DNA of 64,000 nt from NCBI GenBank assembly GCA_026874595.1, contig CM049314.1:14874729-14938728 (forward strand). The letters run 5' to 3'. Source of the DNA: Sipunculus nudus (taxonomy: Eukaryota; Annelida; Sipuncula; Golfingiida; Sipunculidae). Position 1 is the stretch's first letter. Each line of letters opens with the position of its first letter. Positions 12,456-24,523 of the stretch are shown here, piece after piece. The notes under the pieces were generated by a model that saw only the letters and a program-made list of their open reading frames with translations, did not search any database and had not been told where the DNA came from. A program made the position numbers and the translations under genes.

Positions 12456-14202
12456 CACGACCAGTCGTCCGTACCAAATATTATTCCTGGAAATACATAG
12501 ACAACCATAGTGGGAGATCAGCTACACTCGTACTTTCAATAAATTTGGAAATAAATGGTCCAGACGTTCAGTTTCCAGAATTATGTACTCCAGGTGTTCC
12601 ACGGATTATGACGCTCAACTTACTTTGACGCACACTGGACGGCTATAATACATAAAAGTAACATGAATTGTAAACCATGACACAAAGGCTTCCATTTTAC
12701 GTCTTTTTTACTGGCATAAAGGAATAGGTGGAAAAGGAATTTTTTTATCAACAAATAGTCCCAGAGCACCGTTAGCCACACAAATGCGGATAGCTTGGAC
12801 AAAAAGAGGCTTACTTTAGTAGAAAGCCGAGTTTCGTGGCTCGACTCAGCTTGCAAATGCCGGCTGGCTTAAACTGTCCTGAAAGCTTTTTCATTTGACG
12901 ATGAATTTAACCATTTTATTTTAAAAAGTTATCTGTATTGCGTCTGACCTTTTGCAAACATTTTATATTTTTACTAGTTCGTGATTAAATATCGAGTATA
13001 GTTTATCCTGGTGGTTTCATAAACCAACACTTCCATACTTAAAAAATCACACCGTTTCCTTTCATAGCCGTGACAAACACGACTCAGTTAGGGCCCCCTA
13101 CTGAGTCGTGACACAAGCCAAATTTAGAACAGCCCTGCAAGTCCACGCCACGCTGTATAACCGTATCTCCGCATACAGTCAGCGGGCAGACCGCAGGCAG
13201 AAATCTCCCGTACATGCAGAACAATATACGAATATATTGGGTTATAACGGAATATTTCACACACATGGTAGGTGTCGTTGGAGAGATAAGAAACTTATTA
13301 AAAGGTCTAGTGGGTTTATTTGAAGTGACACGATACTTGTAAGCAATGAGGCGTTGTCAAAAATGACGAAAATATTTGCATCCTCATGGGGCCTTATAAT
13401 GCAATCCTCAGAGTTAGATGTCCAGGCACTCTGGCAAGCCAGTAAGCTGGCCATAATGTCAGAGGGCCGATCTGGCGCTATTCCTTTGAGCGACAAAAAA
13501 AAATCACAAAACCGCAACCTTTGTTTCGGGCAGTTTTAACTGTAAACAAAAATATCTATTTGCATTTTTTTTTTTCTGAAGCCAAACTGAGCAAAAAACC
13601 GGCTCACTTCGGCTTAATGAAATATCGGCAGCGCTTCATAGAAAACTCGGCTTGTATATATATATATATATAAATGTAACGTCAAAATAGGGTTTCGGCC
13701 TTTGCTAAGGCACAATTCTTCAACTTCAGGGGATTGGACCGAGTAGATTTGGAATTCTGGATATTGATCCAGACGGTAGCGGAGGTATTCGCTCTGTGAG
13801 TGGCTTCTATTTCATGTATGATCAGGGTCACAGACATATAGGTGTGACCTAGCTGCTTTGTACCTTACTATGAGACAAATTTAATATATGTTTTCATGCA
13901 TAGATGATTAAACAGAGCTATGAAAATCGTACTTTTCATCCTGCATCCTCTACAGATGAGGCCCTTGTAACCTGATTGGCAAAACATATATACTTGCAGA
14001 TCTGTTTCAGAGACCCAATAATGAAACCTTTTTTTTTTACCAACTAGTGATAATTATATTTGGAATACGAAATCGGCTATTACTTGTTTCAAAAGCGAAT
14101 TATGTCTTAAGTAGGCTTTCAGATAGCTGAGGTAGAAAAGGTCATGCTATGGGGTCTTTAAGTAACTTCTGCAAAATACAGCGTAGCCTTTGTAAAACAA
14201 TT
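12456..14202. other. Upstream region of the enolase-family gene
   Basis: The 5' UTR and promoter of the minus-strand gene must lie here, but I see no decisive TATA box or initiator. The stretch includes a hairpin at 13078-13110 and a short (TA)n run near 13655. No coding sequence is supported. Confidence 0.4.
13078..13110. repeat. Perfect-stem hairpin
   Basis: CACGACTCAG pairs with CTGAGTCGTG and the stem continues through TAGGG/CCCTA with one bulged T. The loop is almost absent. It could be a cruciform or MITE remnant; no terminator role is implied in this eukaryotic context. Confidence 0.6.
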
Positions 14203-14407
14203 TAGACACGGGGCGGATCCAGGATTAAGGATAATCCTGGGGTCAAACCCAAGAGGACTAACGGTAATGCCTAATATAAGGTCCCAAGGTCCGGAAAAGG
14301 GATTCCAGGCAGCAAAATTTGGTCTGAATCCCTTAAATAAAGGTTGCAGAGGCTGAAAAAGAGGGGTCCGGACCTCCTGGACACCCCCTATAGATCCGCT
14401 GTAGACA
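14203..14407 (+). mobile_element. GGGGCGGATCC MITE, copy 1, with target duplication
   Basis: The element runs from CGGGGCGGATCCAGGATT to a terminal GATCCGCTG, about 193 bp, and is flanked on both sides by TAGACA (14203-14208 and 14402-14407). The interior (GGGGTCAAACCCA..., GCAAAATTTGGTCTGAA..., CCGGACCTCCTGGAC) matches the copy at 50908-51120 block by block. Terminal sequence and a 5-8 bp duplication suggest a non-autonomous hAT-like element. Confidence 0.7.
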
Positions 14408-16599
14408 GTTTACATCTGCAGGTTTATATATATAGTATATATATATATGTGTGTGTGTGTGTGTTTGTCTGTGTGTGAATTGCTTACAGACGTACGAACG
14501 CAACAACAAACCTGAGAATAATCTGAAGTGGTACTCCGCTAGTATAGCCTTTGATACGACTATATTTTAGCAAACGTAATTCGGAAGGAGAATATCTATA
14601 CAACTGTTACAACAAAACGTAATTCTTATTGAAAATAAATAAAATATTATAAAGATCCAGATTACACATAATTATCGTCTGCTCCCCCTCGTCTGGACAG
14701 ATTTGTGAATATATGCACACTCGGAAGTCTAAATATAAATCCAAATCATACTTTATAACATGTCACCGAGTATTTGATGGAAATCAAATGGTCATTAATT
14801 AAAGGGAGGAGAATTAGAGATCTATCGACTTGTTTCCATTAATTTCAAATCCTGAAACTTATCAGGTTTATTTGGAAATAATAAGAGTGAAATAACACAC
14901 TTAAGCATACACATGCATATACACTGAAAAAAATCATCTATTGGCAAATAAAGCAGACTTGCTAAAGGGCGGAGTGGTTATGTATTAAGGGCGATCGAAT
15001 GGCGATGCTTTGTTGTGCTTCTCTTGCAATATTGTATATCAACTGCAGAAACTACTGTGTAATTACGTTAACACAAAAAAAGTCTGGCTTACCTAACCTG
15101 AGACACACGTGTTCTCTCTCCTGAATGTGTGCTACAATGACAGATGGAATGTTCATTTTCCGGCAGCGTGTGATCGCTTGGGTTAACATGAAGTATCTAG
15201 GTATACTTGCAACTCCATTTGTTGTGTGTAAAACGTGTCATCTTTGTGATAACATGCTGAGACGTATGTGTGTATGTATAATAATAATAATAATAATATA
15301 TTTTATTTTATATAGTAAAATCCATCGAAGTGCTTTCAAACGCTTCACAAACCAAAAAAATATAGATTTATATAGTACACAAAGGTAACTGATTGTACTT
15401 TATATAGCGCAAACACGAACATATTTGAGAAAAAAAGAAAACAAATCATGTTACGCAAATTACTCAGCTGACATCTCTGTACCGGGTCTAAACATCGGTT
15501 ATATATCTATAAATAATACAGATGAAGAACTATTTAATAAGGCTTCCGTGACATTTACAATCTCTATCGAGTAAAATATACATTATTCAATATATGTATT
15601 GTTACTCTTCGATTGCATAGGTATAACACTGTCCATTAATAGAGTAACTGAACAAATTGTTTTCTAACAGCTGCATGTATCCAGCGACGAACTGATAAGG
15701 TCGATCCAAAGACAAACCTTGCGAATTACCTAGGCATCGATGCGAATCTGATGGACGGCTGTTATATATAACATTTATACCTGATTGCAAACAGTTTTGT
15801 TCAATGAGTTATACAGATCATTGACAATAAAATATTAAAGAGTTTTATTAGTATGCATGATCAGTAAAATCTTTAAGGATTATAAAAATAAATTATAAAT
15901 TCATCAAGCTTTCAAACCTGGTAAATCTCTATTCACTTTTTAAGTGAATAATTATAGTTATTATTTAAGTTATATTTATATTTGTTTCCCGTGCATATTC
16001 GTTCTAACCACAGTCGATCCATCATGAGCGCACCTGCATGAACATGCATCAGTGTTTAACCTGACAGAAGATGGCGCTCTGTGGTCAGACATATGAGGGT
16101 ACTATGGCAAATACATAACAATATTATTGTATGAATGAAGTAAACATTTCATGGGTTCATTTCAAGTGCCGCATGAGCACTAAAGCCACAAACACTGTCA
16201 GGTAAAGAAAGAAAAGGCTCTTGTAACAAAATACGCATATAACCTCCCTTGAGTGGATTCTAAAACAGCACATCCTTGGGTGAACGGGAAAGCTGCCCTG
16301 AATATATCTGCTGCTCCTAACATACAATAGGTTGCCTTATATGCCATGTAAAAATAAAAAAAAATGAAGGAAACCGTTACTCTAGTATTATGGTGAATTG
16401 TCAGTATTCTAGAGCTGACAAACGACTGCATGAGTCTGTCTTTTCCGTTCACGCGGATCAAAGGTAATTAGCGTGTTTATAGTCTGATATCACCGACACT
16501 GTCGGTCTCGCACGGGTGCGTCAGATATTAAAGAAGAAACAAACTCTTCAACATTTTTCACAACTGAGCAGGATATACTTGTGTCTGAAGAATGATTGA
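14408..16599. other. Intergenic, no gene recognised
   Basis: AT-rich sequence with (TA)n and (TG)n runs near 14427-14465 and an (AAT)n run near 15280. The latter is followed by a motif resembling LINE or SINE tails (TAGTAAAATCCATCGAAGTG). No gene is supported. Confidence 0.45.
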
Positions 16600-16834
16600 C
16601 GAATCTGGAGGGACTAGAGGGTGGTGGGGGGCCACCCCCCCCCCCCCCCCCGCTCTCAACCAACAGCCTTTTTTAAACTTTTTTAAGACACATCTTATGC
16701 ATGACTGGTGGTTTTCGGGGGTAGAGAACCACTCCTCCCCCCCCCCCTCCCCCCCTCAACCAACGACCTATTTCAGACAATTTTATGCATGACACCTGCT
16801 GACCCCTCCCTGCAAAAAATCCTGGATCCGCGCC
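16600..16834 (-). mobile_element. GGGGCGGATCC MITE family, degenerate copy 2
   Basis: The right end, TCCTGGATCCGCGCCCG, matches the family terminus, while the left end is decayed (CGAATCTGGAGGG). The interior has two C-rich runs and an internal duplication of a roughly 100-base block beginning CTCAACCAAC. The proline-rich open frames here are artefacts of the C runs. Confidence 0.55.
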
Positions 16835-16974
16835 CGAGACTGATTAAGGAATGGCATACTATAGACGTGAACATGTTTTGTGTGGTGCTGAGGCCCAAGT
16901 ACAATGAATTATGCGGGGTCGAGGCACAGCTGTGTTGGTTTAAACAATTTTTTTATTGCAAAACAAAGCAATGA

Positions 16975-18655
16975 GGATTGGAAAACAGGGCACAGCCCTA
17001 TATCAATTCCTCTCCTCCATCAATATGTTATTAAATAATCCTCTGTATGAAACACATTTACATTGTTACATTATGCTGTTGATACATGGATTACGTAATA
17101 TGGCATACAACTGACATAAATATGTTAATCTATATTTACACCTGAGCAATACAAGCAAAGACTAAACAAGATAAAATAAATTATTTACAATTGGAGAACA
17201 ATACCTTATATAATTTATATAATTTACTAACCTCTAATATTTCCACAATTCAAATTTACTTAAAACGTTTAGTTGCCACTATAAACCGCTGTATATTATC
17301 AAAAAGTTCACAATTCTCTGTTACAGACAGATTATTGCTTCCATGTAGTAAGATATATTCACTTCTGTACTGCATTGATACCTTCGTAAAGAGTTCTTCT
17401 CTCATATTCACATAAAGGGGGCAATACAAAAAATAGTGCTCAGGGGTCTCTACCGCGAGACCACAAGAGCAAAGCGGATTTTCTAAACAATGGTTTTTAA
17501 ATAAATGCCCATTCAGGGAGCTGTGACCAAGACGCATTCTTGTATGATGTATTTGTGCCTGTCGGTTACCCATGTACTGACTGTAATATTTGGGGGGCTT
17601 CTGCAAATTTCTTTCTAAATTTTTCCTGAAAATTGAGACGGATGGGCTGTTTCTTGTAATTGGATCTAACGTATTCCACAAACAAGTCGTTGATAAAAGG
17701 AAACTGTTTTGCCGTAAAGACGTACGAGCTGCTGGCGGACGCAGATTATACTTGTTACGCAATTCATATCCATTGCTTCCAACCTCATCAGGTAATAAGT
17801 CGCACATATATGGTGGTGCCAACCCATTTACCATTTTATAGAACAAAATAAGCTTTTTAATACTCCGTCTCTCACTTAGTAGTTGCCATCCTGTTTCTTT
17901 GTAAATTAAATTGTGACTGGTGCCCTTTATTGCACCAGTCACTATTCTCGCGGCACTCAGTTGAACTGATTCAATTTGACGTACTAGAGCCTCATTGCAC
18001 CCATCCCACAGTTCACAAGCATATTCTAAGACAGGCCTAATAAAAGAGAGATACAAAATTTCCAAAGCATTCCTATCTAGTCTATACATAAGTGATCTCA
18101 TGACATCTATTCGCCTACTGGCTTTTTCGCAAATATAATTTATGTGATCTTTCCACGTGCAACGTTCGTTCAAAATAACACCCAAATGTTTGTGATTCGA
18201 CACCGATAGAAGCGGCTGTCCTAGCATTGATACAGGCGGTATCGTACAGTTCTCCTGCTGAAAGTTAACATTTCTGTTTTTCGAGGATTAAATGTGACGA
18301 ACCATTTCTCAGCCCATTTCTCAATAGATAACAAATCATTTGTTAGGCTCTTAGACAAACTTTCCATGTTTCTCCCTACATTAAATATTGAAGCGTCATC
18401 CGCATACAGTCGGATGTTGGTGTTTACACATTCTACCATATCATTGAAATATACTAAGAACAGCAGCGGGCCCAGTATTGAGCCCTGTGGGACGCCAGCT
18501 GGAACATGCATGCAGGATGAGGAATGACCATTTATCACTACTCTTTGCATTCTGTTATACAAATAAGCACAGCTGTGTTCATTCCAGTGTAATCCGGATA
18601 AGGGATTTAAGCCTGATCCGTCTGGTTTTAGAGACGGGATAAAGCTGGATAACAC
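16975..18655 (-). pseudogene. LINE (Jockey/CR1-like) reverse transcriptase, 5'-truncated and frameshifted
   Basis: Minus-strand remains of a non-LTR retrotransposon. The first block (18655-18221) holds RT motifs AGVPQGSILGPLLF and LYADDAS with the thumb start WAEKWFVTFNPRKTEM. The second (18227-17256) carries KHLGVILN, the conserved YLSFIRPVLEYA segment and a Cys-His tail region (CSCGLAVETPEHYFLYCP) typical of the C terminus of Jockey-group ORF2. The blocks are in different frames around 18225-18245, so the copy is inactive. Endonuclease and fingers are missing. The sequence downstream of the stop to about 16975 is probable 3' UTR; a related segment (ACAGGACACAGCCCTA type) recurs near 33610. 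Confidence 0.85.
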
Positions 18656-19155
18656 AAAAGCCTTATGAGATATGATTTTAATTTATATATCATAAACCAA
18701 TTAATAAAAATCAAAACACTTCTAGTCAAACAATAAGGTCTGCACCATTTCTGGCAAACACAATATTTTAACAAATACAGTTAGGACTCGGTGACAGAAA
18801 AATATGGTCCTAGTCACTTTACAAACCCTTTCAAATCAGTTCCCGTCAATCAATGTTACGCCCACACGTTATAATAAACTTGTAGTCAGCTGCTAATGCA
18901 TAGACTTCTAGTGCGTTTATCAGGGATTAACTGCTTAATTATATCAAGAATAAAGCAAAAATAAAAAAAAATAATTAACTACCCCAATATACTTGAAACA
19001 GCAAACCATGATAAAAGTTTGGCGCGTTTTGGTCTCGTATATCACGGTTCTCATTCAATAGATTAGTTATATAATTTGCCGCTAGAGAACAGCACCGACG
19101 GACGCACCTGCCCTTAAAACGAACATGCTTGTGTGGTGAGCTGGCAATCAGGAAC
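18656..19155. other. Intergenic, nothing recognised
   Basis: AT-rich spacer between the truncated LINE and the foldback element; no coding or repeat signal seen. Confidence 0.5.
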
Positions 19156-19440
19156 GTCGGTCCACAGGCGCTTGAATCGCTATTTGTGTTGATATTGGCT
19201 TAAATAGTGTTCAATTTACCTTAACAGCAATCCCCTGCCGTTTAATGAGCTTTAAACCATGATATATCGCTTGCCGGTACTTGTTTATTTAATAAATGTA
19301 TCTATTATATAAACAAGTACCGGCAAACAATATAACATGGTTTACAGCTCATTAAACGGTAGGGGATTGTTGTTAAGGTAAATTGAACACTATTTAAGCC
19401 AATATCAACACAAATAGCGATTCAAGCGCCTGTGGTCGGT
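19156..19440. mobile_element. Foldback (near-perfect palindromic) element with 5-6 bp target duplication
   Basis: The left arm (19162-19287) and right arm (19310-19435) are inverted copies of about 126 bp with few mismatches, separated by a loop of about 22 bp. Arms begin CCACAGGCGCTTGAATCGC. TCGGT flanks both sides (19157-19161 and 19436-19440; GTCGGT if one arm base is shared), as expected of a target-site duplication. No ORF is present. A transcript across it would fold into a long double-stranded hairpin. Confidence 0.8.
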
Positions 19441-19884
19441 CCAAGCACTGAATTTCGTTTTATATAAGATATTTCGCTTTATTGGGAAAATGAGAACATG
19501 GGTCATTATTCGAAAATTGTCGCATTTATGTCCCCAAAAAGACCAACGGACTTGACGCTTGTTACATAGTAGTACTATGACAAATGACCACTCATTACGT
19601 TCCCTAAAATCTCCGTTTTCATATAATAAAAAATAAATGAATGCACTTCAAAAAATTAATCGAAAGCCAGCCTAATAAATGCGGATGTATTTGTTGATTT
19701 CACGTGTCCACAACACCCAATTTTAGTGTTTAAAATGAAATATCCCAGACATATTCTTTTCTTTGCCCATATCTTTTTCCTTTTAATACTTAACAGGTCA
19801 TGTATTATTTTTTTACACATTTTAAATGTACTCAAGTAGTGTTATAATTTTAATTTTTAATCGATGACAACTGTCCATGTTATT
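19441..19884. other. Intergenic, nothing recognised
   Basis: Spacer between the foldback element and the 5 kb DNA transposon; no feature seen. Confidence 0.5.
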
Positions 19885-19886
19885 TA

Positions 19887-19901
19887 ACTCCACACCGTTA
19901 C
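19887..19901 (+). repeat. Left terminal inverted repeat of the 5 kb transposon
   Basis: ACTCCACACCGTTAC, exact inverse of 24897-24911. Confidence 0.85.
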
Positions 19902-20078
19902 GGATCAGTCAGCCTGATGTCACGTGACACTAGAGCCACCTTGAGCGGGCAGACGCTGCATCACTTTGGTGAGTTAGTAGTTTTCTATAAATTTCACACA
20001 CATTAAGTATAATTATAGCTTTATATTTGGCAGTGTAATATCCAAGAGCATGATGATACGTTGCGTATGCAAATTTTA

Positions 20079-20287
20079 ACTCGACACCGTTCGTGGTGCA
20101 CAGTACAGACATTGAACAAACGATGTTTCGCCAGGGCCCTGCTATATCGCTCATCCATTCATGCACCATACTGCCATCTGTGATGAACTCCCTAAACCAT
20201 TTTGAGGCCGTAAAAGGTGAAATTACATTAAAAACTCCGCACCGTTATGGACTCGACACCGTTACAGTATTATGTAACGGTGTAGAG
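20079..20287 (+). repeat. Left subterminal repeats of the 5 kb transposon
   Basis: Copies of the terminal motif: ACTCGACACCGTTCG at 20079, ACTCCGCACCGTTATGG at 20234 and ACTCGACACCGTTACAG at 20251, all in plus orientation, and GTAACGGTGTAGAG inverted at 20274-20287. Such arrays are the usual form of transposase binding sites. Confidence 0.7.
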
Positions 20288-20360
20288 CAGCTAAAACGGA
20301 GTCGAGAAGTTAGGTCAAATTAGTAACTTTGAACTTTCATTCACACATCCTCCCCATATA

Positions 20361-20362
<2 letters not shown>

Positions 20363-20419
<57 letters not shown>
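20363..20419. repeat. (TA)n microsatellite
   Basis: About 28 TA units, inside the transposon. Confidence 0.95.
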
Positions 20420-20421
<2 letters not shown>

Positions 20422-20738
20422 GTTGGTTGGATGTTCTTAGTTTAAGTATAAAAATAATATAATGTAAAAAGTATAGTACAATATAATATAATAACTCTTA
20501 AAAATTACAATTTTAAAACTTTTAAGCTTAACTTTTTGAATAGTAGAAAAACATGGTATAAAAATACAATATGAATATAAATGATTATATAAATGTGTAA
20601 AAAGAAGCCGGTAGTTGGTGTATATATAAATTTTATCGAGGAGGTACCACGTTCAGAAAAATGCCATAATATGGCCAAAATACGACTATGCATAAACCAT
20701 GCAAGAGTTAACTTATACATTCAAAAGAGGTATGAAAT

Positions 20739-20743
<5 letters not shown>

Positions 20744-20787
<44 letters not shown>
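20744..20787. repeat. (TA)n microsatellite
   Basis: About 22 units, inside the transposon, upstream of its ORF. Confidence 0.95.
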
Positions 20788-20789
<2 letters not shown>

Positions 20790-21337
20790 GATACTGAAAA
20801 TACAATTTAATACGAGATAACAAATATCTGATACGAATAAATCGGTGCATGTCAATTATTTTTAAAGGTAAATACATTTAAGGTATTAAAGAATAATATA
20901 ATACCTTTAAATTAGGATAATATAATAAAAAAATAAAATTGAAAAGAAATTTTACAGTAAAATATCTTAAAAATGCTAGAAAATATATATAAGGCATGCA
21001 GCTGTAGGGACATGAGTAAATTCTGTTTACAAATTACATCCGTTTTGAGAAATTATCTTCCTGATATTAGATGAGGTGATGAATAATTAAGTAAGTCAAT
21101 TACTGATAAAATCGATCAATCACTCAATAAAAAAGAAAATAAATAAACAATAATGAGAGGTTAAAATTAAATTTGAGTAAAATTAATATGAATAAAAAAA
21201 GTAAATGTGAATAAATCAATCATAACATGATGTATAAAATACATGTATATACGAAATATAAATGAAATATAATAATAAATGTTATTCATTCAACACTAAA
21301 TAATACCATGAAATAGAACTGTAACTTTTTTTCAGAT

Positions 21338-23791
21338 ATGCCCCAGTCAGCAAAAGAACGCATGAGAAAATACAGGGAACGTATTAAAAACGATCCCTCA
21401 CGCTATGCTTCATACATTGAAAACGAGCGGCAAAGGTGGAAGAATAGAAGGGAATCTGGTAAAATAAAATCAATAAATGAACTTGACGTAAGAGAAGCTA
21501 GGTTAAAAAGAAGAACCTGGAGACTAGAATGGCACCGTCGTTCAACAAAAAGAAAGGAAGAGATGTCATTGCTGAATATGACTCCTCCGCAAACACCCGC
21601 TACTTCATTCCCGAACACGGTAGACGCTGCTTTTAGGGGAAGGAAGAAGGTCAGAAGAGACAGAGCAAAGGCGTACAGAATTATCGAAAAGCTGCAAAAA
21701 GAACTGACCAAGGAAAAGAAAAGAAAACAGAAGTATTTAAAACGCTGGCAAAGATGCAAAACATCAGCTACTTTGTCACCTCGTACAAACACAAGAAAAC
21801 TGCTCAGAGGTTCCAAGGTGTCATGTAAAATCAAGAAAACGCTCCTTTTTCACAATGCAATAGTGGAACAAATAAAGCAGAAATACCGAAAGGGTGACCA
21901 CAGTTTAGTTAAAAAGATTGCAACAGGAAACATAATAAAGAAATACAGACTGCAGTCCTGGTTTTCTCAGGCAGTAGGCAGGTCAAGGTTCAAGACTCTG
22001 AGTAAAACAACCACGTCGAAGAAGTCCTGCTTCATTGAACAGATTGTCAACGCAGTCAAGGCCTTTCTAGAGAGAGATGACAATTCACGAATGGCTCCGG
22101 GCAAGAAAGACTGCATCACAAGAAACAAGATTAAGAAGCAGAAGCGGTATCTGTCTTATTCTCTGATTCATCTGCACCAGAAATTCAAAAAGGAAACCGG
22201 CAGTACACTCTCGTACAGCTTATTTTGTCGGTTAAGGCCATTTTGGATCTGCAAACCAAAGGTTACAAATCGGGACACATGTAAATGTATAATACATGAA
22301 AACGTGCAGCTCAAAGCAGACAAACTTAAACAGTTGAAAGTCATTGAAGACAGCAGCATGGGATACCTGTCAAAACAGATATGCTGTGACACAAACAACA
22401 GAAAATGTATGTACCGCATATGCAAGAGATGCTGTAAAAAAGAAATATTAACCAACAAGCACAATGCACAAGATTCGACATTTTACTGGGAATGGGTCCA
22501 GAGAAAGGAATTTTACACTACCATTAAAGATGGGAAACCTGCACAGATGAATTACAAAATCACATCCAAAGACAAAAAAATAACGACGATTGGAGAACTG
22601 GTTAATATTCTAAATAGCAGTTTGCAGCGTATTTGCACTCACGAGTTTAACATGAAGCACCAGTTCTGCACAATTCGGAACCTGAAAAAGGACCTTAAAG
22701 AAAACGAAGCGGTGATCCATGTAGACTTTTCTGAGAACTACAATTGCGGTTATAGCACTGAAGTGCAGGCGGCCCATTTTGGAGCCAGTCACCGACAAGC
22801 AACTCTACATACTGATGTTTTATACACAGATCAACAAACAGAACCATTCTGTACGGTTTCGGCGTCGAAACGGCACGATCCATCTGCCATTTGGGCTCAC
22901 CTACTGCCAGTCCTCCATGATATGAAAAAATCATATCCCCATGTTCAGTCCGTGCATTTCATTAGTGATGGTCCGACAACCCAATACCGAAATAGAAAGA
23001 ACATGTATCTCCTCAGCTGTATTATGCATGAAAAAGGCTTCCGAAACTGCACATGGAATTTTACTGAATCCGGCCACGGAAAAGGCGCACCAGATGGCGT
23101 TGGTGGCAGTCTGAAAAGGCGTGCGGATGAACTTATTGCACAGGGACAAGATGTACCAGATGCGATGTCACTTTTTAATGTTTTAAAACAAGGCACAACA
23201 ATCAAGCTGTTTTACATTTATGATGAAAGCATACATGCTATGGATGAGAAACTTAACTCTGATATTCCAGCTATTCAGGGAATAATGAAAACCCACCAAG
23301 TGTGTACTCACCAGTCAGGGAAGATTTTGACAAGAACACTTAGTTGTTTTTGTCATGAAAACTTTGATTGCGACTGCTTTTCACCAAAGCAACACGACCT
23401 TGCTGTGAAAGATAACATTCCACAGTCTGATGATGTTACCAACCAAGAGAGGGATTCCAAGGAAACAGAAAGTGTCACCGACAACAATCTGGATAGCAAT
23501 CAGGATGGAAATTTGGCCGAAAGATTCCCAGTTGGCAGATATTGTTTATGTGTCTATGAAACAAAATTATATCCAGGTAAAATTGTTTCCGTTGATGCAG
23601 ATGATAGAGAAATAGAAGTCAGTTCACTAAAGCCTGTGGGAGCAAACAAATACGTTTGGCCACAGCCAGAGGATAGACTGTGGTATGACTCGGGTTCGAT
23701 AGCGTGTCTGATTGAAGAACCGACAAAACAGACAAAGCGCCTGTTTAAGGTTGATGAGAAAACATGGTCCAAAATCCAAAAATGGATATAA
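21338..23791 (+). CDS. Transposase-like DDE protein with basic N terminus, Cys-rich region and C-terminal Tudor-like tail (817 aa)
   Basis: An uninterrupted 817-codon frame. Residues 1-60 are strongly basic (AKERMRKYRERIKNDPSRY...) and about 95-165 include a Lys/Arg-rich helix, fitting DNA binding or nuclear import. A Cys/His-rich region near residues 315-370 (CKCIIHEN, then ICCDTNNRKC and CKRCCKK) looks zinc-binding. The core has Asp463 (HVDFSENYNCG), Asp544 (FISDGPTTQYRN) and Glu577 (NFTESGHGKGAPDG), an RNase H-like D-D-E order with 32 residues between the last two; Asp586 is an alternative third acid. From about 734 a RYCLCVYETKLYPGKIV segment resembles Tudor or chromo-barrel folds. A splice-acceptor-like TTTTTTTCAG lies just before the ATG, so an upstream non-coding exon is possible. 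Terminal inverted repeats around it argue for a transposase, not a host gene. Superfamily unassigned; catalytic roles are inferred. Confidence 0.8.
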   Translation: MPQSAKERMRKYRERIKNDPSRYASYIENERQRWKNRRESGKIKSINELDVREARLKRRTWRLEWHRRSTKRKEEMSLLNMTPPQTPATSFPNTVDAAFRGRKKVRRDRAKAYRIIEKLQKELTKEKKRKQKYLKRWQRCKTSATLSPRTNTRKLLRGSKVSCKIKKTLLFHNAIVEQIKQKYRKGDHSLVKKIATGNIIKKYRLQSWFSQAVGRSRFKTLSKTTTSKKSCFIEQIVNAVKAFLERDDNSRMAPGKKDCITRNKIKKQKRYLSYSLIHLHQKFKKETGSTLSYSLFCRLRPFWICKPKVTNRDTCKCIIHENVQLKADKLKQLKVIEDSSMGYLSKQICCDTNNRKCMYRICKRCCKKEILTNKHNAQDSTFYWEWVQRKEFYTTIKDGKPAQMNYKITSKDKKITTIGELVNILNSSLQRICTHEFNMKHQFCTIRNLKKDLKENEAVIHVDFSENYNCGYSTEVQAAHFGASHRQATLHTDVLYTDQQTEPFCTVSASKRHDPSAIWAHLLPVLHDMKKSYPHVQSVHFISDGPTTQYRNRKNMYLLSCIMHEKGFRNCTWNFTESGHGKGAPDGVGGSLKRRADELIAQGQDVPDAMSLFNVLKQGTTIKLFYIYDESIHAMDEKLNSDIPAIQGIMKTHQVCTHQSGKILTRTLSCFCHENFDCDCFSPKQHDLAVKDNIPQSDDVTNQERDSKETESVTDNNLDSNQDGNLAERFPVGRYCLCVYETKLYPGKIVSVDADDREIEVSSLKPVGANKYVWPQPEDRLWYDSGSIACLIEEPTKQTKRLFKVDEKTWSKIQKWI

Positions 23792-24245
23792 ATCATGCCG
23801 GCTGTTAGCTTTCATATGATTTAACGGCGTATCAGATTATTGGATAACCAATAGAGTTGACATACAAAAGATCATGATTTGCCAATATCCGCCAATCATG
23901 TAAGGTTAGAGATAAGACGTAACATTTTACCGTTTCAAATAAAAGAGCTGATACTCTTGATTCAAGTTACGATCTTTTGTGTTCTTCAGTGTAAGAAACG
24001 GTTTATGGTTGGTAAGATTTCCTCTTCCTGTCAAAACCGACTGATCACGGCCACTGTCATCCCCGTTGTTTTGAGGAGGAAGGGGGCATTATACCCATCA
24101 TTATCGCTTTTACAGATGTGGAGCTCCAACAGGTTGATTAGCCTCAAGTAGAAGAATGTGTTTTAACCATACAAAAATTACCCTAAAAACTTACCCACCA
24201 ACATACAAGAATGTTTACTTATTGCTTTGCACCGAATATACCCTT

Positions 24246-24427
24246 GACAGTGGGTAATCCTAAGGAGGGATGGGGGTTGGGTTTTTTGGGTGTTTCAAAC
24301 CTTTTTAGGGTTTTAGACCAAATTTTGCGACTTTGCCCCTTCCTTCCCTGACCAGAGGACCTTTTTGGTTTTCTTTAAGTCTTCTTTGGCGTGACCCGTC
24401 CCTTTCTAAAATGCTGGATCTGCGCAT
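24246..24427 (-). mobile_element. GGGGCGGATCC MITE family, copy 3, nested in the 5 kb transposon
   Basis: The segment starts near GGTAATCCTAAGG and ends TGCTGGATCTGCGC, with the family's interior CAAATTTTGC block. Ends are mutated relative to the copies at 14209 and 61758. Its position between the ORF and the right terminus dates the host transposon as older than this insertion. Confidence 0.5.
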
Positions 24428-24523
24428 GCTTGTTTAAAATGCTCTTTATAGAGATATAATATCAATAAACCCTTTCTACTCCGAGTACCAAGGGGCACTT
24501 TATAAAGAGATATATTCTGTAAA

